Assembly: GCA_905221605.1 (NCBI GenBank)
Contig: CAJNDS010001424.1
Location: 303,950-367,949, forward strand
Length of the DNA: 64,000 nucleotides
Direction: 5' to 3'
Origin: Symbiodinium natans
Taxonomy: Eukaryota; Sar; Dinophyceae; Suessiales; Symbiodiniaceae
Notes under the pieces: model-generated
What the model was told of the DNA's origin: nothing
Database searches by the model: none
The model's input: the letters and a program-made list of their open reading frames with translations, nothing else
Shown: positions 10,601 to 21,780 of the stretch, one piece after another
How positions within the stretch are numbered: position 1 is the stretch's first letter
Layout: each line of letters starts with the position of its first letter
Program-made: the position numbers and the translations under genes

Positions 10601-13600
10601 TCGGTTCGTGCCATACTACAGAGCCTTCTATCAGATTACCCCAAAAAAAGGGTTCATGGTGTAGGCGTTGCCCAAAAGCGTGTAGGTGTTCAGGTGTTCA
10701 GGGTCGAGGGTTTCAAGTTGAGGGTTTCAAGTGCGGGGTCTGGAGTATGGGGTTTGTAGTTTCGCACAAGGGCCCTTAAACCTTGAACCCTAAACCCTGA
10801 ACCCTAAACCCTAAACCCTAAACCCCAGGTTCCGACGCCTGGGCCTTGAGGACGGCAGACCTGAAGCCCGCAATCCCCAGGTCAAGCCACTGCTAATCTG
10901 GAGTCCGGCCCTCTGCGGCATGCTTGAATGGACCCTAAACCCTAAACCCTAAACCCTAAACCCTAAACCCTAAACCCTAAACCCTAAACCCTAAATTGGC
11001 TGAACGGACCATATAACTTACCAACTAGCAGCAGTAGCACAAGAAGAGTGCCCTGAAACCACCTCAAGCTCCTAAGCCCTACAGAACCCAAACCCTAAAC
11101 CCTAAACCCTAAACCCTAAACCCCAAAAGAAGCCGAAAGCCGCCTCAAACAACCTCTAAGTCACCTGGCAGTGCCCTGGCGTTCCTCGTGGACCATCGGC
11201 TTCTCAACTCAAGGCCGGTGACCCCTAAACCCTAAACCCTCAGCCCTAAACCCTAAACCCTAAACCCTAAACCCTATCAACTCGTTGGCTTTTTTAGGGC
11301 CTCCGGGTTTTTTTTTTTAGGGATTTAGAATGTCCTTTTACTACGATTACCCCCCCCCCCCCCAAAGCCCTTTTTTAAATTTTAAGGGGGGTTAAGGGTT
11401 NNNNNNNNNNNNNNNNNNNNNNNNNNNNNNNNNNNNNNNNNNNNNNNNNNNNNNNNNNNNNNNNNNNNNNNNNNNNNNNNNNNNNNNNNNNNNNNNNNNN
11501 TTATGCCTAATAAAAAACCTAAGCAGCCCCTCAATAGCCTCTGAATAACCCCTAAGGTGCCTCATAGGGATCCCTCCTTTAGTGCTTTGACTGTGCTTGG
11601 AGGTTCATGGGTACTTATCAGAAGTTTAGTAAGGTGGCCCAGGTAAATGGCCTTTATTGAGGGTACTTGCAACTCTTCTGATCAATGCCCCTGAACCTTA
11701 AAAAGAAGACCCAGAGGCTTCTGCTGTTGTGCAGCTTGGGGTCATGTGATAGTCAGAGGCCATAGGGTCCCGAGATTGGGGCCAGGAGAAAACCCATGTG
11801 GGAGTGCACGAAAATGGGGTTCAAGCTGCGCGTGCTTGCCTCAAAAGGCGTTCTTGTCATCAAAGTTCAAATCCCGCCCTAAACCCTAAACCCTGGATCC
11901 CCTTCAAACCTGAGATGCGCCACTCCAGCGCACAGTTGAACCCTTTTGACGCAAGGTTTACCCTGCAAACCCACCATGCGCTCATGATGTTTGCATTGCT
12001 CAGGCCCTGGGGTCCGGGTCAGCATGATCTCAAAGAATAGGTAACAGTCTAATATAGGGGTCGGAAAAATTACTAATAGTATTCCCTTAGGCTCCCTTTA
12101 TCAATATAGCCCCCCAAAACCCTACTAAATTGTTCAGGCCCCTATGTTAGCAGCCTGCCGCCAAAAAAGGATGTGCCACGAGTTTCTCAAAAGCATTCCA
12201 GAGAAAGCCGCGCCGTTTGACGTATCTCGGCTGGAGTGCAGGATTTCCTTCGAATTGCTTATGAGAACCCCCCCAAAAAATATATGTATATAATATATAC
12301 ATATTATGTATATATATATATAATAGAGAATTGATTTTATGTTATAGGAACCCCCCAAAAAACAGAAAGTAATGTAGGGATTTGTTGTTGTTTTGGGGGT
12401 TCTTAAGCAGATAGTAGCTTCAGGGGCTACTACTTGTTCTTGCTCCGGCGTTATCTGGGTTCAGGGCTTAGGGTTTAGGGTTTTGGATGTAGGGTTCAGG
12501 GCCTAGGGCTTCGGGCTTACGGCTTAGGGCGTGGGCCTTAGGGCTTAGGGCTTAGGGCTTAGGGCTTAGGGCTTAGGGCTTAGGGCTTAGGGCTTAGGGC
12601 TTAGGGCTTAGGGCTTAGGGCTTAGGGCTTAGGGCTTAGGGCTTAGGGCTTAGGGCTTAGGGGGCTTAGGGCTTAGGGCTTAGGGCTTAGGGCTTAGGGC
12701 TTAGGGCTTAGGGCTTAGGGCTTAGGGCTTAGGGCTTAGGGCTTAGGGCTTAGGGCTTAGGGGAACCTAGGTGCCTTTGTGTGGGAACCTGGGTGCCTTT
12801 TTTTCTCTCCCCAGACCCTAAACCCTAAACCCTAAACTTTTTTGTGGGTGCCCCCGTGACGAAGACATCGGATCCCCAGGTCATCACGCGGGAGGAGGCG
12901 CTCAAAGTCATGAACCGCCACGGGGCCCAAGTATTATCTCGGGGTCTAGGGTCTAGGGTTTAGGGTTTGGAGTTTGGGGTTTGGGGTTTGGGGTTTGGGG
13001 GTTTGGGGTAGGGTTTGGGGTTTGGGGTTTGGGGTTTAGGGTTTAGGGTTTAAAGGTTTAGGGTTGGGGGTTTAGGGTTGTTGGGCGTAATCCCTTCCCC
13101 CAAACAATCATACGCACCCCCTCAATAACTGGCCCCAAAACCCGATCCGGTAGTCGCCCCTTTTGCAACCTCTACCGAATCGGGGAGGGGGGGTTCGGAC
13201 TGACACCAGACAAGGCTTTGTGCCCCCAGAACCTTGACAACCTTCCGTTCCTCTGCACCCTCATTGTCAACCTTAAACCTCAAACCCTATAGAGGCTAAA
13301 GCCCCAAATTGAAGCCACAACCCTGACCTTGAACCGTAAACCCGGACGGGCTGTTTGTTCGGCTTTTTGGTCGTTTTAAGCTGTGGTAAGAAACACCCCC
13401 TGTAGCAGCGACAAACACTTGAAGGCTCATAGGTATTTGAAAGTAGGGTTCAAAGTGCCCTAAATTAGGTTATACCGACAGTTGCCCTACTTACAACCCT
13501 ACCCATAAGCCTCTGAATTGGGATGTTCCCCATTATACTACTAACAGTCCTTATTGGGGATTATAGTACCCCCCCGATTATATTCCTGGTTAAGGACTGT

Positions 13601-16361
13601 TAGTATAAGGGGGAACACCCTAAACCCTAACCCTAAACCCCTAAACCGCTAAACCCCTAAACCCCTAAACCCCTAAACCCCTAAACCCCTAAACCCCTAA
13701 ACCCCTAAACCCCTAAACCCCTAAACCCCTAAACCCTAAACCCTAAACCTGAACAGCAGCTGCCAAACAAGGTAGCCTCCGCCACTGCGCCGACCTCTCT
13801 CTGGGCCCCAGTGCCGAACTACGGCATGCGGCGGCCCGCACCAAGGCTTCCGGCGGCCGGGGAATCTTCCCTGAACCCGAATTGAAACCCCCCACTCCCT
13901 AAACCCTAAACTCCCTACATCCCTAAACCCTAAACCCCAAACCCTAAACCCTAAACCCCAAAACTACCCGAATGAAGGGGGGGTTGTTGCTTTGGGCTTT
14001 GGGCTCGTGAACCTTGGATGATTGGAACCTTGGGCTACTTTTCTCCTGAAAGGGCTGAGGGTTGTGTGATGTACATTCTCTCGGATTATGCTATATCATG
14101 GTGCCGTAGTACCTACTGTAGCTGACCCGTCTTTATAAAAGTGTCCTGAACAGTCGGAGTGGATCCGGATGACAAAGTGGAGGATGGCAGAGAGAGAGAG
14201 GGAGAGAGGGAACTTGTAAAGGTTTTAGGGTTTAGGCTTCTCGTTTCGGGTTTAGGCTTTAGGGTTTAGGGTTTAGGGTTTAGGCTTCTGGTTTAGGGTT
14301 TAGGCTTCTGGTTTAGGATCTAGGGTGCGCTGACTTGTCGTCATCTTACAGGGCGTCAAGGTTAGCGAGCAGGATGGGGAATGTGAAACGTGAGAGAGAG
14401 TTTAGATCCCCAAATAGTAGGATCCGCTTAATGACAAGGAGCTGAATAAGGTACCCCCCCCTAATTACCCCCCCCTAATTTCGGAAACCCCCAAATGTTT
14501 ATTTTTGCTTTACGGAGGTTATAGAGCAAACGGCCTCCTGACGTTTGTGTGTTTCTAGTTTCACGGTCCCTTAATATGGCCCCTTACCTTCGTTAAAGGG
14601 TTCTGATGTATGGGCCCTTGGGTCGTAGAGGGTATGTAAGGGGTATATAAGGGGCCCCCGGGCCCATACTAAGGGACCATGAAACTACCCTAAGCCCTGA
14701 GCCTTAAGCCCTAAGCCCTAAACCCTAAACGCTAAACCCTAAACCCGAAACCCTAAACCCTAAACCCTGAACCCTGAACCCTAAACCCTAACCTACTAAG
14801 GGACCATGTAGCTACTCTAAGAATGTTGGCACCTCCTGAAGGAATCCTTCTGCTCAGCGCTGGCAGAGCAGCACAGTGGGCCGTTTGGTGCCTTGCAGAC
14901 ACGCCAGAGAGATTGCGAAGCTGAAGCAAATGAAATCCCGAAGCCCTCTAAGCCTAGAATTCGTGTAAGCCTATAGCATCTAAAGAATCCTTGTGGGCTT
15001 ATAGAACCCTAAACCCTAAACCCTAGGTGCTGTCTATCTATCGGGTTCTTTGTAATTTCGCGCCGCCCTCAGAAGTAGGTGCGCGTCGTTTATCCCTAAA
15101 CCCTAGATTCTACGCCCACAAGAAGTAAGAGAGCTTGGCTTGAAGGGTTTAGGGTTTAGGGTTTAGGGCTTAGGGCTTAGGGCTTAGGGCTTAGGGCTTA
15201 GGGCTTAGGGCTTAGGGTTTAGGGTTTAGGGTTTAGGGTTTAGGGTTTAGGGTTTAGGGAAAGGTTCATTCAACCTCAACCTTGAGACCCTCGTGACTTT
15301 TGTGGCTCTCATTTGTCAGCTCCTCTTGTCCTGCCATCCCGGGGTTTCCCAATACAGGGTGGGGCCCCCTAGTTATAAGTAGAGTTATAAGGGCCCTAAA
15401 TTGGGTTATAAGGACCCTAAGTTAGGTTATAAGTCCCTTAACTACAGTTAGTATAGTAAGGGGGCCCCACCCTGTAATTGGGCACCCATTTTGAGGGTTC
15501 CTAGAAAAAGGATGATGGTATTTTGGGGTTAGGGAGCCCTTATTTTGGGAAATACCGATTTTTCTGCGGACCTCACCATCTGGGAAAAATGAGCACGTCC
15601 TGCACCACGATCACTCTATAGGACTGGTGTGGCAGATTCTGTTATTAAGGTTTAGGGTTTAGGGTTTAGGGTTTAGGGTTTAGGGTTTAGGGTTTAGGGT
15701 GTAGGGTTTAGGGTTTAGAGTGATTGTTGGCATATGTTCAGAAGGCTGATTGTTTGGGACTTCAGCACCGCAACTGCAGTCAGTCAGGCAGACCTAAACC
15801 CGAAACCCTAAACCCTAAACCCTAAACCCTAAACCCTAAACCCTAAACCCTAAACCCTAAACCCTAAACCCTAAACCCTTGTTCCAAGTCTCCGCAAGAC
15901 CAGGCGACGACAATTGCCTTCGGTTCCGCAAGAGGCTGGCCGAGCGTTCCGAGGCTGCACTTGGTACCTCTTGATGACTTCACATGTCTGAGTTCCCTGG
16001 GTTTAGGGTTTAGGGTTTAGGGTTCAGGGTTTAGGGTTTAGGGTTTAGGGCTTAGGGTTTAGTGCTTTCGGGTGTAGGGTTTGAGTGGTTTACAGCCTTG
16101 GGTGGGGAGTTCACGGCTGCTCACTAGGCGTCTCTCAGTCAAGGGCGTACCAGGTACATCGGTCGCTGACAACTTCTGCAGCCTGCAGTAATGGTCCTGG
16201 CGACCCGAAATCCTGAACCCAAATTCTAAAACCCTAAACACTAAACCCTAAACCCTAGACCCTAAACCTAAACCCAAACCCTAAACCCCAAACCCTGTCA
16301 ACCTCCCCTGAAAATGCATCTTCGGGCCCCCATGGAGTCCTTGCGAGAAGTGTTGGCCGAG
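7668..16361 (+). CDS. Scattered exon islands, unrecognised gene or genes
   Basis: Open, well-composed short segments, most after an AG and before G[T/C/A]: 7668-7747 (EIEGYVRRELTIDHNIPIAE), 8996-9088 (VRQHLAQCYADLGLAGASRP), 9552-9621 (DPEQDSDYFQRASNPPEPLH), 10514-10565, 10829-10930 (FRRLGLEDGRPEARNPQVKP), 11172-11213 (ALAFLVDHRLLNS), 11915-12003 (MRHSSAQLNPFDARFTLQTH), 12880-12924 (VITREEALKVMNRHG), 13772-13860, 14352-14389 (GVKVSEQDGE), 14899-14940 (HAREIAKLKQMKS) and 16314-16361 (MHLRAPMESLREVLAE). Almost every gap between them holds a telomere-type array. Phases of neighbours do not all match, so some exons are missed or several genes are present. No family is recognised. The assembly gap at 11401-11500 interrupts the stretch. 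Confidence 0.45.
8332..8427. mobile_element. Inverted-repeat element, family E
   Basis: Ends GATGTTCCCCTTTGTACTA and TAGTATAAGGGGGAACATC pair with each other. A central stretch has CAGTCCTTAATAGGGATT against ATCCCTATGAACGACTG. Other copies are near 13520, 31267, 44753, 47713 and 58017. Confidence 0.75.
8678..8978 (-). repeat. Interstitial telomere-type array (AAACCCT)n
   Basis: About 300 bp of C-strand heptamers with a few variants (AACCT, CCCCAACCCC). It is the longest array in this orientation. It ends at ACCATATCATCGAGAAGAG, directly before the exon-like segment at 8996. Confidence 0.95.
10188..10260. mobile_element. Family G element (GGGGTCGGAATAATT start), partial
   Basis: Starts TATAGGGGTCGGAATAATTG and shares ATTCCCT/GTTCCCT and ACTATAATAGCCC with copies at 12055-12148, 32258-32395 and 50713-50816. 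The family has weak terminal inverted repeats (GGGGTC at the left, GACCCC or GGCCCC near the right). Confidence 0.55.
11401..11500. other. Assembly gap (100 N)
   Basis: Exactly 100 undetermined bases. The left flank contains poly-C and poly-T runs (11310-11400), a likely cause of the break. True gap length is unknown. Confidence 0.99.
12055..12148. mobile_element. Family G element
   Basis: Begins TATAGGGGTCGGAAAAATTA and ends TTGTTCAGGCCCCTATGTTA. The end resembles that of the 50713-50816 copy (TTATTCAGGCCCCTCTGTTA). Confidence 0.6.
12530..12762 (+). repeat. Variant heptamer array (TTAGGGC)n
   Basis: Some 33 tandem copies of TTAGGGC with one GGGG slip at about 12660. It differs from the TTTAGGG arrays by one base per unit and is very homogeneous. 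That suggests amplification of a variant unit by slippage or unequal exchange rather than fresh telomere synthesis. Confidence 0.95.
13520..13620. mobile_element. Inverted-repeat element, family E
   Basis: GGGATGTTCCCCATTATACT at the left pairs with AGTATAAGGGGGAACACCC at the right, and ACAGTCCTTATTGGGGATTA pairs with the inner right half. The right end runs straight into a (CCCTAAA)n-type array. Confidence 0.8.
13621..13745 (-). repeat. Variant octamer array (AAACCCCT)n
   Basis: About a dozen copies of AAACCCCT (four C instead of three), then two normal CCCTAAA units. A length variant of the telomere unit amplified locally. Confidence 0.9.
14557..14685. mobile_element. Long inverted repeat, GGTCCCTTA ends
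   Basis: GTTTCACGGTCCCTTAATATGG at the left is inverted as CCATACTAAGGGACCATGAAAC at the right, with further pairing inside (TATGGGCCCTTG against GGGCCCATA). Part of the same end recurs at 14798-14815. It is a MITE-like or introner-like element. Confidence 0.65.
15353..15476. mobile_element. 124-bp MITE, family F, copy 1
   Basis: Terminal inverted repeats of 18 bp, TACAGGGTGGGGCCCCCT and its complement. The 124-bp element at 26649-26772 is identical except for about two bases. Internal ATAAG/CTTAT motifs allow a near-complete hairpin. Ends begin with TA, compatible with a TA target duplication. Confidence 0.9.
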
Positions 16362-16632
16362 GTCTAGCCACCTACAACACCTTCTCGCAGCTACTTGCAG
16401 CCACTCAAGTACTGCTGTTCTTTGAATTCGCATTCATGGGCCCATTTGTTGGTTCCCTAGCATGAGTATAAACATATATATATATATATGGATTCATTAA
16501 CCATCCACATACATACAGATGCATATACACGCATGCGGATATGGCATGGTGTTGCTTAGCTCCCGTTTGCAACTTCACCTCAGAGAAGCGGGTTTAGGGC
16601 CAAGCGGGCCCACCGCCCCAAGAATCCTCACC

Positions 16633-16655
16633 TCCGTACCCATTTTGGCTCAAAG
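16633..16655 (+). other. Dinoflagellate spliced-leader relic
   Basis: The sequence TCCGTACCCATTTTGGCTC continuing to CAAAG matches the 22-nt dinoflagellate spliced leader at 20 positions. The differences are a G to C change at position 7 and an A for the final G. It lies 74 bases upstream of the CCCH gene start codon on the same strand. Leader sequence is added to mRNA by trans-splicing, so a genomic copy in front of a gene marks a reverse-transcribed mRNA that was reinserted. Confidence 0.85.
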
Positions 16656-16728
16656 AGCTGACGTGCTCGAGCTTCCCAAGGCCGTTTTGAAACCTAAACC
16701 GTTTTGCTTTCCAATTTGCGCGAGAGCA

Positions 16729-17492
16729 ATGACCAAGGCCGAGCAAAAGAAGGCTGTGCAATTCACCCGTATGTGCAAATTCTGGCGAACGAACGAGTGC
16801 AAGATGGGCGTGGACTGCACGTTCGCTCACTCGACATCGGAGTTGCGCCCCAGCCCAAAGTCATGCTTCGACTTCGTGAAGAACGGCTACTGCGCGCGGG
16901 GGCATTCGTGCAGGTTTGTGCACCATGTTGTCGAGAGTACAGAGCCGGGATTCACATACATGCAGCACTCAAACTTCCCGGCATTCCAGGCACAAGAAGA
17001 TGCACTTCTTGCCGCGTGCATGATGCCAACATACCCCCAAAATGGTCCCATGAGTCCCATGGGCGTGGCAGAAGCACAGCAGTTTCGCCCATCGCGTACA
17101 TTCGCCGGGCAACCGGCCCAGTCGCGCGACCCAGGGCCAGCTGCTGTGAGCCCCCCAGGGCTGGACCAGATACTTAGTAGCTGAATGAGTACACTTTACA
17201 TTTTTAGGGATACTCTTATCCCCTATAGAACTGAAAGTGTACATTTTTTGGGGGCTTATGAACTCAGCAACTAAGGATACCCTTGCCCATGAGCCTCATC
17301 GGTGATTTTGAGAACAGGGTGGACGAGCCGACGACCGCGGAATCACACCGCTCCAGTCTAAGTGGAGCTTGGCTGGGGATGGAGTACAAGAACATGGTGA
17401 TCGAAGAGATGAAGCATGCTATGTGTCGAAGTGACTCGCCCACGCTATTTAGTGACTTTGAGCCCCCCGACAGTATGTTTTGGGTGGTGTAG
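16729..17492 (+). CDS. CCCH-type tandem zinc-finger protein (retrogene)
   Basis: Exons 16729-17168 and 17276-17492 encode 218 residues. Finger 1 (residues 16-34) is C-x7-C-x5-C-x3-H (CKFWRTNECKMGVDCTFAH) and finger 2 (46-65) is C-x8-C-x5-C-x3-H (CFDFVKNGYCARGHSCRFVH). Paired CCCH fingers typically bind RNA, so a role in mRNA handling is likely. The rest is Pro/Gln/Met-rich, with an acidic C-terminus ending DSMFWVV. The ATG gives MTKAEQKKAVQFTRM; the frame stays open upstream, but that part contains the leader relic and is 5' UTR. The only intron, 17169-17275, is a family A introner with a GA donor. An intron-poor gene behind a leader relic indicates retroposition followed by introner gain. 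Confidence 0.88.
17169..17275 (+). mobile_element. Introner, family A (intron of the CCCH gene), GA-AG
   Basis: GATAC precedes TTAGTAGCTGAATGAG at the left, and CAACTAAG is followed by GATAC at the right. This is a perfect 5-bp target duplication. Splicing GA...AG removes one copy and keeps the frame (Asp-Gln-Ile-Pro). Inner arms AGTACACTTTACATTTT and GAAAGTGTACATTTT are related by inversion in part. Close relative of 23138-23283. Confidence 0.88.
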
Positions 17493-18802
17493 CATAGACG
17501 AGCCCTGAACATTTGAAGAAAGTGCTCGGCACAGCACGATCGAGCGGCAACATGCACAGGCATGCACCTTAGTTGCAAGCGCACTAGACTTCTATCAGGC
17601 CACCATCACTAAGAACTGGTTGGGTTTGGGGCTGGGGGTGTCGGTAGTGGTGTCGGACTAGCTTGCCTGAATGCGTCGTGCCGCCAACAGCAGCCTCGGG
17701 CCTCCACAAAAGAACAGTTAGAGTTGAGAGGAAGGTGCATGCAAGTTGATCAAGATGTCTAGGGCGTAGCCCTTCGAACGTTCTTCATGGGTTGTGCCGG
17801 AAGGGGATTCTCTGTTGCACCACAACCTTTCAAACTCCAATCTACGACCTGGCAATATTCCTGAGTCTCCTGGAAGTACAAGGGGGCTGACCTTTCCCGT
17901 TCACGGCCTTCGTTGATCGTTGGCCTAGAGCAAGGGGAGAGGAGTACATCAGTCAGCAAGTCTTGATGTTCAGTTCCACTCAATACAAAGGGTCGGACAT
18001 GGATGGGTTTTCTTGAATGCCAGACGACCTGATTTCCTGCAGGTCCGTCTTGCCGCGTGTTTCGGAAATCCCTGGCGCTAGACGCTGCACAGCCAGCCGC
18101 GTTAGGGTGTTTGTCAATGCGCGTGACGTTCGATGGTTGGAGGCGCTGCTGGCCTGGGAGCAGTCATTGAGGGTTTAGGGTTTAGGGTTTAGGGTTTAGG
18201 GTTTAGGGAGTCCAGATGCAAAGGGCTTAGGGTTCAGGGCCAGTGGCGCTGTGGTGTTTGAACAATGTCAGTGCACATCTCGATCGTTACGGAGTGCCAA
18301 AGAAAGTAGTTGAAGATGTGCTGTAGCTGTTCTGTAGACTTGCTTGGGTGCGTGGTGGTGCACTGGAGGCTCGAAAGTTAAGTTCTTTCGTGCAGGAGCT
18401 GTGGTTCTGGAGCTCTTTTTTAGCCTATAAGGTTTGGAGTTCAGGCATTGACTGTTTTCAGGGTATGTCGTGAGTTGTCACGATGTCTTGCGCAGACGGT
18501 TTTGCCTGTGGCGTTGAGAATCGTAGACCACAGCTCCTTTGCGTTGGAAGCATGGCGTGCGACAGATCTCGTGAGCCTTGGACAACGCCAATCTTCCGTG
18601 AAGGATCATATGTCATGCATCCTTGGGTCAGCGAATTAGGGTGACATGACTCGGTACTGCTTTCACCGACATAAACCTGGGCACAACTCGAGAAAGAGCA
18701 AAGCAATTGCTGGTGTATGTGTGTGTGTATGTGTGTATGTGTGTGTGTGTGTGTGTGTGTGTCTGTGTCTGTGTTTGTGTTTGTGTTTGTGTTTGTGTTT
18801 GC

Positions 18803-18855
<53 letters not shown>

Positions 18856-19110
18856 CGTGTGTGTTAGCGATAACGACTCGTCTTGTCGGGCATGTTCCCA
18901 CGATGCTTGGGTCCCTTGTCGTCCTCTGAGCTACCCCCCGGCTGCGCGAGGTTCCCCTCAACCCTGAATTCTAGCTTCTGCTTTCTTTGTTTCGGCACTG
19001 GGTAGGTAGCATTTGCGCTTTTTGGTCATACATAATACTACTAAGCATATGTATATATAATATAATATAGATAGATATAAATATAAATATAAATATAAAT
19101 ATAAATATAA

Positions 19111-19148
<38 letters not shown>

Positions 19149-19784
19149 CATATATATATATATATATATATTATAGATAAACAGATATATATATATATAT
19201 AGATAAAGATATATATATATATATATATATGGAAGACCTTTTTGGGCTAGGCTATTCAGCCCCTTAGTTTAAGTCTGATGGTGGAAGGGGGCCAAGTTAG
19301 GAACGACCGCGAAGGTGAGCCACGAACAAACTGCCACCTGCGCATGCCACTCCCAATTACTATACTTGGGCCCTTAAGGGGGTTCCTCGAATTGCAGCTC
19401 TAGGGCCCTAAACCCTAAACCCTAATAAACCCTAAACCCTAAACCCACAAACACATACTATATATTCACGTGGACCCTGAGAGAATGGCTTGAGAGCTTT
19501 TGCTAAGCCGCGAACGCTCGAAGCCCTGATCGTAAGCTCTCTAAATCCCAGCGCGTTTTTTCCAACCCTATTTGAAGGTTCACGGGTACTTATAACTAGA
19601 GTTAGGGTTTAGGGTTTAGGATTTTGGGTTTAGGATTTAGGGTTTAGGGTTTAGGGTACCCTTAGAAGCATTATATGTAAGGACATAGCCATAGTTTCCC
19701 TACTCTGAATCCTACTAATAGGTAGGCATGAACCCATGACGGGGAAACGGAAATGGGCATCGGAAGTGACATCCTAAACCCTAT

Positions 19785-19897
19785 ACTCAGAGGTTCATGT
19801 GTACTTATAAGCAGGGATATAAGTACCCTAGGTAAGGCGATAACCATCCGTGTCCTGCACATAAACCCATCTATAAGTACCCATGAACCTCCAAGTA
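19785..19897. mobile_element. Inverted-repeat element, family D
   Basis: Left end ACTCAGAGGTTCATGTGTAC and right end GTACCCATGAACCTCCAAGTA form inverted repeats. Inside are repeated ATAAGTAC/GTACTTAT and GGTTATAACC-like motifs typical of the family. Confidence 0.75.
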
Positions 19898-19989
19898 AGC
19901 CCTACACCCTACACCCCACACCCTAAACCCTAAACCCTAAACCCTAAACCCTAAACAGTGTGTGCCTCGCCTGGCTTGTGCGAGTGTGT

Positions 19990-20176
19990 TAAACCCTAAA
20001 CCCTAAACCCTAAACCCTAAACCCTAAACCCTAAACCCTAAACCCTAAACCCTAAACCCTAAACCCTAAACCCTAAACCCTAAACCTAAACCCTAAACCC
20101 TAAACCCTAAACCCTAAACCCTAAACCCTAAACCCTAAACCCTAAACCCTAAACCCTAAACCCTAAACCCTAAACC
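19990..20176 (-). repeat. Interstitial telomere-type array (AAACCCT)n
   Basis: About 26 C-strand units with one missing C near 20085. A shorter array of the same orientation lies just upstream at 19917-19957. Confidence 0.95.
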
Positions 20177-20214
20177 CGAATCAAGCCTCCGCTGACGGCT
20201 TCCCGAGGCTCCAG

Positions 20215-21400
20215 TGCGAGGTGAACGCGATCCTCAGCGCACTCCCCTCGCGGAGCTGAAGAGCAGCTCCGCGCAGGGCTTTAAGAGGATGTGAGGTTTA
20301 GGGTTTAGGGTTCAGGGTTTAGGGTGTAGGGTTTAGGGTTTAGGGTTTAGGGTTTAGGGTTTAGGGTTTAGGGTTTATGGTTTGGGGTCTACGGCTGAGG
20401 CAGAGATGAGGCCAAAAGCGCTGGCTGTCTAGCCAAGAAAATGAAGGCACCCATCGAAGATCATGTCCCCAGCAGGTCCCTAGTGCCCTACCCAGAATGG
20501 CTTCTTCAAACAGGGTTTGTAGGGTTTCTAGGGTTTAGGGTTAGGGTAGCAAAAAGGTTCAGGGCTTCTTCGTTGGAAAGGGTCCGGTCTCACAGAGTTC
20601 ACATCCAGGGTCTGGCTTGGAAACACCAGTATCCAAAACCCTGCACTTGTAAATGCCCTAAAACCTAGCCCTAAACCCTCAACCCTCGACCCTCAACCCT
20701 AAACCCTAAACCCTAAACCTAAACCCTAACCCCATTGTAGCCATAGCTACCCCACCTAGAACCCCGCTTAAAAACAACCCATGAACCTTCAAGTGGTTTT
20801 TTAGGGTCTAAGCCCTATAGACTCTTATCCCTAGACACCGGCCTCAGTCCAGTCCCATACCCTGCAAGGGGCTAGGGACTTCAACATCGCGAAAGCCTGA
20901 ACCTTGCAGGATAAGCCCCGGATTTGGGATCAGCTACGCTTAACGGCACAAGTTAAACACCATGTTTTGACCATGAACCTGCTCAGGGGTTGAACATTTT
21001 TGACCATGAACCTCCTCAGGGGTTGTTGAGTCTTGAAAGACGGAGGCCCCTGAACCCTAACAGGATCGACGGAGCAGGTTGAGGGCTGAAAGGGTTAGTT
21101 CGGAGGCGTAATTAGGGTTTAGGGTTTAGGGTTTAGGGTTTTCCTTTCCTGAGAAGGCGGCATTTAGTGTGGAACAATGCATGTGCAGCCTTGCTGGCCT
21201 GACCAGGAGATGTGCCCGTGAAGCGGGCAAAGATGCTAACATCGTACATCACGCGGCCACTGAAATCGTATCCGTTTCATGATGATGCTGGATCGAAACG
21301 GGGCTTTGTGTGGTACAAGAGCAAATGTTTTCCCTTGACGATCCCGTTGCTACCCAAAGTTTCATTGGCCCCTATAGTTGTCCATCTTTGCCCCTTCAAG
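20215..21400 (+). CDS. Exon islands, unrecognised
   Basis: Three candidate segments. 20215-20259 reads CEVNAILSALPSRS and a stop, after CTCCAG. 20432-20517 reads MKAPIEDHVPSRSLVPYPEW in the middle. About 21210-21400 reads VKRAKMLTSYITRPLKSYPF and then SKRGFVWYKSKCFPLTIPLL. They are separated by telomere-type blocks and a short 30-bp tandem duplication (20963-21025). No family is recognised and joins are unproven. Confidence 0.3.
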
Positions 21401-21780
21401 ATGTCAGTGAGAGATGATGTTATGGGGTCCTTAGAAGAAGGGGGTTCGTGGGGGGGAAGCTTAGGGAACCTTAGGGGTTAGTGGGGAGTATCAACGAAGC
21501 TTGGATTACATTCCCCCCTTGAACCCCCTCCCGTTAAGAACCCCAAAATGCTAAACCCTAAACCCTAAGCCATAATGATGCTACACCCACGTCTCTGCCA
21601 TTCCTTTGGCTTGGCCTTAGCTGCTGCGCAGTTATGTCGGATCAAATGTTTCTACCAATAGTTTTGGGGTTTAGGGTTTAGGGTTTAGGGTTCAGGGGCT
21701 CAGGGCCATCACAGCACCCTGAAGGGTTTTATGGTTTAGAGAACCGACAAGGAAGCGTAGTAGCTATCGGGTATATGCGC

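Larger units (their letters stand above)
17493..20214. other. Gene-poor stretch with microsatellites
   Basis: 3' flank of the CCCH gene, then no supported gene. Contents: a G-strand telomere-type block (18172-18206), about 150 bp of GT dinucleotides with TTTGTG variants (18716-18866), an AT/ATAA tract of about 180 bp (19055-19232), a partial family K fragment (19232-19265), a family C-like remnant (19365-19405), a family D element at 19785-19897 and two C-strand arrays. Confidence 0.6.

Noticed and set aside
16519-16728. Longer N-terminus for the CCCH protein
   Set aside because: The upstream in-frame sequence spans the spliced-leader relic, which is 5' UTR in origin. The ATG at 16729 gives a compact protein with fingers near the start.
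18458-18967. Open frames over the GT repeat (Cys-Val or His-Thr repeats)
   Set aside because: Pure dinucleotide repeat translations on both strands.
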